NCBI RefSeq assembly: GCF_008801935.1
Contig: NZ_VZOT01000018.1
Coordinates: 1 to 41,563 of the forward strand
DNA length: 41,563 nt
Source of the DNA: Comamonas kerstersii
Lineage (GTDB): Bacteria; Pseudomonadota; Gammaproteobacteria; Burkholderiales; Burkholderiaceae_C
Direction of reading: 5' to 3'
A model generated the notes under the pieces. That model made no database searches. It saw nothing but the letters and a program-made list of their open reading frames with translations, and was not told the DNA's origin. This document shows positions 27,783-35,224 of the stretch, piece after piece. Within the stretch, counting starts at the first letter, position 1, and each line of letters starts with the position of its first letter. A program made the translations under genes and the position numbers.

Positions 27783-29543
27783 ATGGCATTGACAGAAATC
27801 AAGGTCCCGGACATCGGCGACTTCGACAGCGTCGGCGTGATTGAAGTGCTGGTCAACGTGGGCGACACCATCAAGGTTGAGCAATCCCTGATCACCGTAG
27901 AGTCCGATAAGGCCTCCATGGAGATTCCTTCCAGCCACGCAGGCGTGCTCAAGGAACTGCGCGTCAAGCTCGGCGACAAGGTCGCTGAAGGCGCAGTGAT
28001 TGCCGTGATTGAAACGGCAGACGCAGCCCCTGCACCAGCACCCGCTGCAGCCCCTGCTGCAGAAGCAGTAGCTGCTAGCGCAGCTCCTGCGCCAGTTTCA
28101 GAACAAAAAGCAGCTGAAGTTCCCGCTACACCAGCGCAAGCTGCTCCTGTAGCTGCAGCAAGCTCTATGAATATCGCCATTCCTGACATTGGTGACTTCA
28201 AGGACGTGGCCGTCATTGAAGTGCTGGTCAAGGTGGGCGACACCGTAGAGGCAGAGCAGTCGCTGTTCACCGTGGAGTCTGACAAGGCTTCCATGGAAAT
28301 CCCATCGCCCGCCGCTGGCACCATCACCGCCTTGAGCCTCAAGCTCGGTGACAAGGTCAACGTGGGTGACGTGGTGGGTGCCATGACAGTGCAGGGCGCT
28401 GCAGCACCTGCTCCTGTGGCTGCTACTCCCTCGCCCGCTTCAGCGGGAGAGGGCAGGGGTGAGGGTGCAACGGCCTCTGTGCCAGCACCTGCACCTGCAG
28501 TTGCCAACAGCCAGCCCTCACCCCAACCCTCTCCCGCAAGCGGGAGAGGGGGCGAAGCTGCCCACAACCCCACCGTGGCACCTTCGGGCAAGCTGCCCCA
28601 TGCCTCGCCTTCCGTGCGCAAGTTTGCGCGTGAGCTGGGCGTGCCGCTGGAAGAGGTCAAGGGCTCCGGCCAAAAGGGTCGCATCACGCAGGAAGACGTG
28701 ATGGCCTTCACCAAGTCCGTCATGGCGGGCGCGATGCAGACACTGGCCCAGCAGGCTGCTGCCCCCAAGGCCGCACCTGCTGCCGGTGGTGGCGCAGGTC
28801 TGGACCTGCTGCCCTGGCCCAAGGTGGACTTTGCCAAGTTCGGCCCTGTGGAGCGCAAGGATCTGTCGCGCATCAAGAAGATCTCGGGCGCCAACCTGCA
28901 CCGCAACTGGGTGATGATTCCCCACGTCACCAACAACGATGTGGCCGACATCACCGAGCTGGAAGCCTTCCGCGTGCAGACCAACGCCGAGCAGGCCAAG
29001 GCCAAGAGCGATGTCAAGGTCACCATGCTGGCCTTCGTCATCAAGGCCGTGGTCGCTGCGCTGAAGAAATTCCCAGAGTTCAACGCCTCGCTCGATGGCG
29101 ACACCTTGGTCTACAAGCAGTACTACAACATCGGCTTTGCGGCAGATACGCCCAACGGTCTGGTGGTGCCTGTGCTCAAGGACGCTGACAAGAAGGGCAT
29201 CCTGCAGATCAGCAAAGAGATGGGTGAGCTGGCCAAGAAGGCCCGTGACGGCAAGCTGGGCGCTGCAGACATGCAGGGCGGCTGCTTCTCCATCAGCTCG
29301 CTGGGCGGCATTGGTGGCACCAACTTCACGCCTATCGTGAATGCGCCTGAAGTGGCCATTCTGGGCCTGTCGCGCTCGTCCATGCAGCCTGTGTGGAACG
29401 AAGAGAAGGAAAAGTTTGTGCCGCGCCTGATGCTGCCTTTGAGCCTGTCGTACGACCACCGCGTGATCGACGGCGCAGCCGCTGCACGCTTTAACGCCTT
29501 CCTGGGCCAAGTGCTGGCGGACTACCGCCGCATCTTGCTGTAA
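27783..29543 (+). CDS. aceF: Pyruvate dehydrogenase E2, dihydrolipoamide acetyltransferase
   Basis: A 586-aa E2 core protein with two lipoyl domains (lipoylated lysines K43 and K168, both in ESDKASMEI), an E1/E3-binding domain (about residues 273-310; [19 protein letters not shown]) and the catalytic domain with H559 and D563 (YDHRVIDG). Ala/Pro linkers join the domains. The linker after the second lipoyl domain is odd: residues about 215-228 and 245-256 ([27 protein letters not shown]) are translated from two inverted REP-like palindromes at 28426-28465 and 28515-28550. The first linker holds a 14-mer shared with the intergenic repeat at 31491. GGAGAC precedes the start. Confidence 0.97.
   Translation: MALTEIKVPDIGDFDSVGVIEVLVNVGDTIKVEQSLITVESDKASMEIPSSHAGVLKELRVKLGDKVAEGAVIAVIETADAAPAPAPAAAPAAEAVAASAAPAPVSEQKAAEVPATPAQAAPVAAASSMNIAIPDIGDFKDVAVIEVLVKVGDTVEAEQSLFTVESDKASMEIPSPAAGTITALSLKLGDKVNVGDVVGAMTVQGAAAPAPVAATPSPASAGEGRGEGATASVPAPAPAVANSQPSPQPSPASGRGGEAAHNPTVAPSGKLPHASPSVRKFARELGVPLEEVKGSGQKGRITQEDVMAFTKSVMAGAMQTLAQQAAAPKAAPAAGGGAGLDLLPWPKVDFAKFGPVERKDLSRIKKISGANLHRNWVMIPHVTNNDVADITELEAFRVQTNAEQAKAKSDVKVTMLAFVIKAVVAALKKFPEFNASLDGDTLVYKQYYNIGFAADTPNGLVVPVLKDADKKGILQISKEMGELAKKARDGKLGAADMQGGCFSISSLGGIGGTNFTPIVNAPEVAILGLSRSSMQPVWNEEKEKFVPRLMLPLSLSYDHRVIDGAAAARFNAFLGQVLADYRRILL
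28426..28550. repeat. Inverted pair of REP-like palindromes inside aceF
   Basis: 28426-28465 reads palindrome then GGGCAGGGGTGAGGG; 28515-28550 reads CCCTCACCCCAACCC then palindrome CTCCCGCAAGCGGGAG. The two are head-to-head and could form a long hairpin with about 19 of 21 pairs. They match the intergenic elements at 1-374 and 31574-31610, yet are translated in frame. Confidence 0.9.
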
Positions 29544-29560
29544 CGAAAGGGCTGCTACCT

Positions 29561-31417
29561 ATGGCAATCATCGATATCAAAGTGCCCGACATTGGCGACT
29601 TCGCCGAAGTCGGCGTGATCGAACTGCTGGTGCAGCCCGGTGACACCGTCACCGTGGACCAGTCGCTCATCACCGTGGAGTCGGACAAGGCTTCCATGGA
29701 AATTCCTTCCAGCCACGCTGGTGTTGTGAAGGAATTGAAAGTGAAGCTGGGCGACAAGGTCGCTGAAGGCTCCGTCATCCTGACGCTGGAAGCCGCTGGC
29801 GAGGCTGCACCTGCTGCACCTGCTGCTGCTCCTGAAGTGCAAGCAGCTAGCGCACAGCCTGCAAGCGTTTCCGCGCCAAATGCATCACAAAGCCAGTCTG
29901 TGCCAGCGCCAGCAGCTCCTGCACCTGTAGCAAGCAGCTACGCAGGTCATGTGGACCTGGAAGCAGACGTCGTCGTCATCGGCGGTGGCCCTGGCGGATA
30001 CTCTGCCGCCTTCCGCGCGGCTGATCTGGGCCTGAAGGTTGTGCTGGTTGAGCGTTACAAGACGCTGGGCGGCGTGTGCCTGAACGTGGGCTGCATCCCA
30101 TCGAAGGCACTGCTGCACGTGGCGGCGGTGATGGATGAGGTCAAGCACCTGGAAGTGGCCGGCGTCAAGTTCGGCGCGCCTGAGGTGTCGATTGACCAGC
30201 TGCGTGCGCACAAGGAAAAAGTCATTGGCAAGCTGACCGGCGGCCTGGGCCAGATGGCCAAGATGCGCAAAGTCACCATCGTGCGTGGCGTGGCGGCCTT
30301 CGTTGGCTCGCACCACATTGAAGTGCAGGAAACCACCGGCGAAGGCAAAGAACTGGCTGGCAGCAAGAAGGTGGTGCAGTTCAAGAACGCCATCATTGCC
30401 GCTGGCTCTGAGGCCGTACACCTGCCATTTCTGCCCAAGGACGAGCGCATTGTGGACTCCACCGGCGCGCTGGCGCTCAAGGAAGTGCCCAAGCGCATGC
30501 TGATTCTGGGCGGCGGCATCATCGGCCTGGAAATGGGCACGGTCTACTCGACCCTCGGCGCACGCCTGGACGTGGTGGAAATGATGGACGGCCTGATGCA
30601 AGGCGCTGACCGTGATTTGGTCAAGGTCTGGCAGAAGGTGAATGCCCACCGCTTTGACAACATCATGGTCAACACCAAGACCGTGGCGGCCGAAGCAACG
30701 CCCGAAGGCATCAAGGTGAGCTTTGAGCCTGCCAAGAACGGCGTCACCGTGCCTGAGCCCCAGACTTACGATCTGGTCTTGCAAGCTGTGGGCCGCACGC
30801 CCAATGGCAAGAAGATTGGCGCAGAAGCCGCTGGCGTGAGCGTGACGGATCGCGGATTTATCAATGTCGACATCCAGATGCGCACCAACGTGCCGCACAT
30901 CTTTGCCATTGGCGACATCGTGGGCCAGCCTATGCTGGCGCACAAGGCGGTGCATGAGGCGCACGTGGCCGCAGAAGTTATCGCCGGTGAATTGCAGGGC
31001 AACAAGGAACTGGCATCCGCCGCGTTCAACGCCCGCGTGATTCCTAGCGTGGCTTACACCGACCCCGAAGTGGCATGGGTGGGCCTGACCGAAGACCAGG
31101 CCAAGGCACAAGGCATCAAGGTCAAGAAGGGCCTGTTCCCCTGGGCCGCCTCCGGCCGCGCCATTGCCAATGGCCGCGACGAAGGCTTTACCAAGCTGCT
31201 GTTTGATGAAGAAACCCACCGCATCCTGGGCGGCGGCATCGTCGGCACGCACGCAGGCGACATGATTGGCGAGATTGCGCTGGCCATTGAAATGGGCGCA
31301 GACAGCGTGGATATCGGCAAGACCATCCACCCCCACCCCACGCTGGGCGAAAGCATTGGCATGGCGGCAGAAGTGGCGCATGGCAGCTGCACGGATGTGC
31401 CACCGGCACGGCGTTAA
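29561..31417 (+). CDS. lpdA: Dihydrolipoamide dehydrogenase (E3) with N-terminal lipoyl domain
   Basis: A 618-aa E3 that reoxidises dihydrolipoyl groups with FAD and NAD. Unusually long for E3 because residues 1-80 form a lipoyl domain (K43 in ESDKASMEI) nearly identical to those of AceF, joined by an Ala/Pro/Ser linker (about 80-130). FAD motif [13 protein letters not shown] (137-149), redox disulfide C173/C178 in [17 protein letters not shown], and the active-site base H592 with E597 (HPTLGES) near the C-terminus are all present. E3 with a lipoyl domain is known in Neisseria and Burkholderiales PDH complexes. It is last in the operon and ends at a terminator. Confidence 0.97.
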   Translation: MAIIDIKVPDIGDFAEVGVIELLVQPGDTVTVDQSLITVESDKASMEIPSSHAGVVKELKVKLGDKVAEGSVILTLEAAGEAAPAAPAAAPEVQAASAQPASVSAPNASQSQSVPAPAAPAPVASSYAGHVDLEADVVVIGGGPGGYSAAFRAADLGLKVVLVERYKTLGGVCLNVGCIPSKALLHVAAVMDEVKHLEVAGVKFGAPEVSIDQLRAHKEKVIGKLTGGLGQMAKMRKVTIVRGVAAFVGSHHIEVQETTGEGKELAGSKKVVQFKNAIIAAGSEAVHLPFLPKDERIVDSTGALALKEVPKRMLILGGGIIGLEMGTVYSTLGARLDVVEMMDGLMQGADRDLVKVWQKVNAHRFDNIMVNTKTVAAEATPEGIKVSFEPAKNGVTVPEPQTYDLVLQAVGRTPNGKKIGAEAAGVSVTDRGFINVDIQMRTNVPHIFAIGDIVGQPMLAHKAVHEAHVAAEVIAGELQGNKELASAAFNARVIPSVAYTDPEVAWVGLTEDQAKAQGIKVKKGLFPWAASGRAIANGRDEGFTKLLFDEETHRILGGGIVGTHAGDMIGEIALAIEMGADSVDIGKTIHPHPTLGESIGMAAEVAHGSCTDVPPARR

Positions 31418-31450
31418 GCGCACTTTCTGAGAAAGTGCTGCAAAGCAACA

Positions 31451-31476
31451 AAGGCAACCTTCGGGTTGCCTTTTTT
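31451..31476 (+). terminator. Terminator of the PDH operon
   Basis: AAGGCAACC-TTCG-GGTTGCCTT hairpin followed by further T residues, 34 bp past the lpdA stop codon. Confidence 0.93.
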
Positions 31477-31573
31477 ATTACATATTTTTATAGCTGCTAG
31501 CGCATGCTGGATAAGCCTTAGAGGTTGATTGGGCTGATATTTTTTATCTGTGCTTTGCCGCTTGTGCTTGACT

Positions 31574-31610
31574 CCCTCTCCCGCAAGCGGGAGAGGGCAG
31601 GGGTGAGGGG
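31574..31610. repeat. REP-like palindromic element
   Basis: CCCTCTCCCGC-AA-GCGGGAGAGGG followed by CAGGGGTGAGGGG. Same family as the elements in 1-374 and in aceF. Confidence 0.9.
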
Positions 31611-31856
31611 GTATGCAATTCAATGGTGGAATCAATCATTGCGTATTCGTTGTCTGCCTGAGCGCTCAAGACAGCAAAGACTTTCTGCCAGACACCCGTA
31701 CGACTCCAACGCATGTGCCGCAGATGCACGACGCGAAAGTCGCCAAACCGTTGGGGTAAATCACGCCATGACAGATACCGGCTTCGCCCTGATAGGCAGT
31801 CCTCGGCTGGGCGTCATGTAATACTGCACGCCTTGTGCATAGCGCCCACCCGTGAC

Positions 31857-32732
31857 ATGAGCTTTCGCTTGGACCCATCGATTCACCGTTCTACCCTTCA
31901 CGGCATCCTGCAGGCCGGGGCAGGCCCCTTCATCACCTTTCGCAGTTATCAGCTGGCAGCAGGGCGGCGCATTATCTGGAAGGCGCGCGAGCATCGCAAA
32001 GGCTTGTTGCGTGCGGCGCGTGCCATGGAGCATCTGCCTGTGCCGTTGTGGAAGTCGCGCGGCTACAACCGGCTGATGGGGGGCACTTTTGCGGTGGGGT
32101 CAGCGCTGTTTATTCTGGGCAGCGTGCTGTCCATGCTGCCGCAGGCGAGCGCTGCCTTGCTGGCCTGGGCCAACGTGATCTTTTTCATGGGCTCGATACC
32201 CTTCACGCTGGCTGCCTATATGCAGCACTTTCAGGCAGCCAATACAAGCAGTTTTACGCCAGACCCAGAGGGGCAGGCGCGCCACACCCGCATTCAGCTG
32301 CTGGGGTGGCAGCCCAGAGATGCTGGCTGGCTGAGTACGCTGACGCAGTTTCTGGGGACGCTGGCCTTTAACGTGAGCACGCTCAGCGCGGTGAAGCTGG
32401 GCAGCCTCTGGTATCTGCAGGATCTGCTGGTCTGGGCGCCGGATATGCTGGGGTCGGTGCTGTTTCTGGTGTCTGCCTATCTGGCCTTTGTAGAGGCCAA
32501 TCACAGCTTCTGGCGCTGGCGGCTGAAGGATCTGGACTGGCAGATCGTGTTTGTGAATCTGGTGGGCTGTATCGCCTTCATGATCGCGGCATGCACGGCC
32601 TTTGTGCCACAGCAGGGGCAGTCGAGTGCAGTGGCGCTGTTTTCCAATGCGCAGCTGATGCTGGGGGCCGTGTGCTTTTTGATTGGTGCCTTGCTGGCGG
32701 TGCGTGAAGCCAAGGCGGCGGATCGCGTCTAG
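31857..32732 (+). CDS. YrhK domain membrane protein
   Basis: A 291-aa inner-membrane protein with about six hydrophobic segments. A first pair follows WKSRGYNRLMGGTFAVGSALFILGSVLSML, and a C-terminal pair WRLKDLDWQIVFVNLVGCIAFMIAACTAF and MLGAVCFLIGALLAVREA fits the YrhK domain. Function unknown. The start at 31857 (MSFRLDPS) is the best of several; its ribosome site is weak. It stands alone downstream of the PDH terminator, upstream of a repeat-rich gap. The family call is from memory of YrhK-like proteins. Confidence 0.78.
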   Translation: MSFRLDPSIHRSTLHGILQAGAGPFITFRSYQLAAGRRIIWKAREHRKGLLRAARAMEHLPVPLWKSRGYNRLMGGTFAVGSALFILGSVLSMLPQASAALLAWANVIFFMGSIPFTLAAYMQHFQAANTSSFTPDPEGQARHTRIQLLGWQPRDAGWLSTLTQFLGTLAFNVSTLSAVKLGSLWYLQDLLVWAPDMLGSVLFLVSAYLAFVEANHSFWRWRLKDLDWQIVFVNLVGCIAFMIAACTAFVPQQGQSSAVALFSNAQLMLGAVCFLIGALLAVREAKAADRV

Positions 32733-32816
32733 ATTTCAACAAGTTTCATTTTTCATAGCTTTCAGCGCTTGCTGCATAAACGCTGGAAGCATTTTTAATG
32801 CTTATTTTGTGTGCGT

Positions 32817-33083
32817 TCATTGCGCGGGTTGCGCGGCCAGTGTAGTGGCAGTGGCAGTGGCAGTGGCAGTGGCAGTGGCAGTGGCAGTGGCAGAGCCTGT
32901 GGCTCCCAGTGTGCTGGGCCGCACTTCAATCTGCTTGCCGCGCATGCCGGTAGCTTCGCAGGGACGTTCCTGAAACGTGGTGCGGCCTGTTGCCGGGTCC
33001 TGGCATTGGTAGATGGCCCAGGCGGCTGTGGGTGCGTGCAGCCGTGCTACCGCTGGCTGCTTGCGTGCCGCTATATTGCGCAC
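32817..33083 (-). CDS. Probable small DUF4124-like protein with Ala-Thr repeat
   Basis: An 88-aa reading from GTG at 33083. The centre, AIYQCQDPATGRTTFQERPC, fits the DUF4124 pattern (YxCxD...GxxxfxxxPC), a small domain usually exported. The expected signal peptide is weak: the N-terminus (VRNIAARKQPAVARLHAPTAAWA) is basic and ends in AWA but lacks a clear hydrophobic core, so the start may be wrong or the gene decayed. The C-terminus holds (Ala-Thr)n encoded by an 8-copy hexanucleotide repeat. It is divergent from the MerR gene across about 27 bp. Call made from motif fit only. Confidence 0.45.
   Translation of the reverse strand: MRNIAARKQPAVARLHAPTAAWAIYQCQDPATGRTTFQERPCEATGMRGKQIEVRPSTLGATGSATATATATATATATATTLAAQPAQ
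32845..32892. repeat. Hexanucleotide tandem repeat (GTGGCA)8
   Basis: Eight perfect copies of GTGGCA. On the minus strand it encodes alternating Ala and Thr at the C-terminal end of the DUF4124-like protein. Being a multiple of three, copy-number change would alter length without shifting the frame. Confidence 0.97.
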
Positions 33084-33110
33084 ACTACCAGCATCAGACA
33101 GGGGGCAGAC

Positions 33111-34121
33111 TTGTATTTCACCGTGGGCGAAGTTGCCCAACGCACGCAGCTGACGGTGCGCACCTTGCACCATTACGACACGATTGGGCTGGTAAGACCC
33201 AGCGGGCGCAGCCCTGCTGGCTATCGGCTCTACCACGTACAGGACATTGAGCGCCTGCATGCGGTGCAGTCCCTCAAGCAGCTGGGGCTGAGTCTGGAAG
33301 CCATTGCCGAAGTGCTGCAAGGGCAGGGCGTACAGCCACTGGTACTGATTGAACAGCAGATGGCACAGGTCCAGCAGGCCCTGGAGCAGGCACAGCTGCT
33401 CAAGGACAAGCTGCTGCTGGTGCGTGACCAGCTGCGCAGCAGTCAGGCTGCAGCAGACAGCGCACAGGCCTTGCTGCAAGGCATGCAGCTGCTGTCCAGC
33501 TACCAGCAGTTTTTGCCCGTGGGCCAGGTCCGCCGCTTGCTGAGCAGCTGGCGCAGAGCCAGGGGGCAATGGCAGCCGCTGGCTTTGGCCTTGCAGCAGT
33601 GCCAGCAACAAGGCCTGCCTGCCGATGCCCCCGAGGTGCAACAACTGGCGCAGCAGTGGATGCATGTGGCCATGGCCGTGTTTGGTGGGCAGCTCAGCAC
33701 CATTCGCCAATGGGCGGATATGCACAAACACGCCCCGCAGACGGCGGCGCACATGGGGCTGGATACGGCCTTGCTGGCTTATCTGGAGCAGGCTATTGGC
33801 ATGCGTATGGCGGCATTGCTGCGGCATATGAGTGCGCAGGAGCTGGAAAAGCTCGATGGCAGCCTGGGGCCCCAATGGGTGCAGCTGGCTGCTGATGCGC
33901 AAGCGCTGGTAGCTGCAGGCGTGGCTGCTGATACGCCGCAGGCCCAGGCACTGGCGAGCCGCTATGCCGAATTGCTCCACCGCACGGTGCGCCATGATGC
34001 AGCGCTGGCCGAGAAGATGCGGCGTGCCTACCACCAAGAGCCGATCCTGAGCCACGGGCATTACCTGTCACCTGCATTGCGCAACTTTTTAGAAAAAGCG
34101 CTTGACCCTGACGTTACGTGA
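33111..34121 (+). CDS. MerR/TipA-like transcription regulator
   Basis: A 336-aa regulator. The N-terminus is a MerR helix-turn-helix: YFTVGEVAQRTQLTVRTLHHYDTIGLVRPSGRSPAGYRLYHVQDIERL, followed by a long helix (about residues 80-125) for dimerisation. The C-terminal 200 residues are helical and resemble the TipAS antibiotic- or ligand-binding domain (HVAMAVFGG..STIRQWADMHKHAPQ). The start is TTG at 33111, with GGGGG ribosome site 7-11 bp upstream; no ATG lies in the right place. The effector is unknown. It precedes a methyltransferase gene, but a structured 170-bp gap separates them. Confidence 0.87.
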   Translation: MYFTVGEVAQRTQLTVRTLHHYDTIGLVRPSGRSPAGYRLYHVQDIERLHAVQSLKQLGLSLEAIAEVLQGQGVQPLVLIEQQMAQVQQALEQAQLLKDKLLLVRDQLRSSQAAADSAQALLQGMQLLSSYQQFLPVGQVRRLLSSWRRARGQWQPLALALQQCQQQGLPADAPEVQQLAQQWMHVAMAVFGGQLSTIRQWADMHKHAPQTAAHMGLDTALLAYLEQAIGMRMAALLRHMSAQELEKLDGSLGPQWVQLAADAQALVAAGVAADTPQAQALASRYAELLHRTVRHDAALAEKMRRAYHQEPILSHGHYLSPALRNFLEKALDPDVT

Positions 34122-34152
34122 GCCCTGACAGTCGTGCTTTCTAAGACTCGCT

Positions 34153-34258
34153 CACACCACCCTTGATACGTCGTTGCGAAGCCTTGTCGTACGCCTTGTA
34201 CTGCCTGCGGCTTCGCGCCTCGTCTCAAACGCAAACCTGCGGTTTGCTGGGTGGTGTG
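34153..34258 (+). repeat. Three-stem foldback in the MerR-methyltransferase gap
   Basis: An outer perfect 10-bp inverted repeat CACACCACCC (34153-34162) / GGGTGGTGTG (34249-34258) encloses two hairpins: GCGAAGCC (34176-34183) / GGCTTCGC (34209-34216) and GCAAACC-TGC-GGTTTGC (34231-34247). The first loop holds a near-direct repeat GCCTTGT...GCCTTGT. It could be a structured RNA leader or a small mobile repeat. Confidence 0.6.
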
Positions 34259-34296
34259 CGCGACTCTCCATGGAAAACCACCAAGAAAGCACATTC

Positions 34297-35169
34297 ATGA
34301 CGACCCACTTCAATCCCGCTTCCTGCCCAAGCCCTTCTGCATTGCGTGTGGCCGCTTCGCGGGCGCTGCACCAGCTGCTGGACACACAGCGTGTATTCGA
34401 TGACCCCTTTGCCATAGGCATTCTGGGCGCAGCCACTGCCGCCCAGCTCATGCTGGACCCCGATGCCCATAACGATGTGACGGCGCGTTCCATGCGCGCA
34501 GGCATGGTGGCGCGCTCGCGCTTTGCGGAAGATCGTGTGCTGCGCGCCATTGCCGCAGGCGTGCAGCAGTATGTGATCGTGGGCGCAGGGCTGGACACCT
34601 GGGCGCTGCGCCATGCCCAGACGCTGCCGAGCGTGGAGGTGTTTGAGCTGGACCAGCCTGCCATGCAGCAGTGGAAGCAGCAGATGCTCCTGGCCAATGG
34701 CTGGCACCTGCACCCGCGCCTGCACTGGGTACCTGTGGATTTGCGGGAGCAGGCCGCACTGCAAGACCCGCAGCGGCTGGGCTGGAGCCGCAGTAGCCCG
34801 AGCGTGATCAGCATGCTGGGCGTGCTGGTGTATCTGCACCAGCACGAGGTAGCGCACAGCTTGCAGCGCCTGCGTGCATTGCCCGCAGGTTCTGTGCTGG
34901 TGCTGGACTACCGGCTCGAAGACCAGTGCCTGCCACCTCTGGAGCGCAGCATGATGCAGTTCACCGGCCAGATGATGGCGGCAGGCGGCGAGCCCTGGCT
35001 GTCTGCGCACACCCCGGATGGCATGCGCCAGTTGCTGGCAGAGGCGGGTTTTACCGTGGAAGAAGATCTTGGTCCGCAAGCGCTGAATACGTGCTACTTC
35101 GCACGCCGCCGTGACGGGCTGCAGATTGCAGGTGGGGGGTTTCGTTATCTGAGTGCCATCAAGCACTGA
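34297..35169 (+). CDS. Class I SAM-dependent methyltransferase (LCM/TIGR00027-like)
   Basis: A 290-aa protein of the leucine carboxyl methyltransferase-like family. Motifs: RVAASRALHQLLDTQRVFDDPFA at the N-terminus, SAM-binding QYVIVGAGLDTWALRH (about residues 85-100), acidic EVFELDQPAMQQWKQQ, and later VISMLGVLVYLHQHEV. The substrate is unknown; such enzymes often act on small molecules or secondary metabolites. ATG 34297 (MTTHFNPAS) is chosen with AAGAAAG upstream; 34270 (MENHQEST) is an alternative. It converges with rlhA across a GC-rich hairpin. Confidence 0.88.
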   Translation: MTTHFNPASCPSPSALRVAASRALHQLLDTQRVFDDPFAIGILGAATAAQLMLDPDAHNDVTARSMRAGMVARSRFAEDRVLRAIAAGVQQYVIVGAGLDTWALRHAQTLPSVEVFELDQPAMQQWKQQMLLANGWHLHPRLHWVPVDLREQAALQDPQRLGWSRSSPSVISMLGVLVYLHQHEVAHSLQRLRALPAGSVLVLDYRLEDQCLPPLERSMMQFTGQMMAAGGEPWLSAHTPDGMRQLLAEAGFTVEEDLGPQALNTCYFARRRDGLQIAGGGFRYLSAIKH

Positions 35170-35174
35170 TGGCT

Positions 35175-35209
35175 GCCCCCGTATGCGCTGTGGTGGCATG
35201 CGGGGGGGC
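35175..35209. terminator. Hairpin between methyltransferase and rlhA genes
   Basis: GCCCCCGTATGC pairs imperfectly with GCATGCGGGGGGGC (one wobble, one extra G), 5 bp past the methyltransferase stop. The T run (CTTTGC) is short. A plausible bidirectional stop for the convergent genes. Confidence 0.5.
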
Positions 35210-35224
35210 TTTGCTGGCTTATGC

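Larger units (their letters stand above)
31418..31856. other. Gap between lpdA and the YrhK-type gene
   Basis: About 440 bp with no supported gene. It holds the lpdA terminator (31451-31476), a TAGCTGCTAGCGCA repeat copy (31491-31504) and one REP-like palindrome (31574-31610). Nothing else is recognised up to the ATG at 31857. Confidence 0.6.

Noticed and set aside
24996..27938. Long antisense open frame (980 codons) opposite aceE
   Set aside because: Low-complexity His/Gln/Val-rich translation typical of the reverse of a GC-rich gene; aceE is unmistakable on the other strand.
28426..28550. Frameshift or pseudogene status of aceF due to the repeats
   Set aside because: The frame stays open through both repeats, and the downstream binding and catalytic domains are intact.
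32817..34061. Long minus-strand frame covering the MerR gene
   Set aside because: Only the part up to 33083 resembles a protein (DUF4124-like); the remainder is antisense to a clear MerR regulator.
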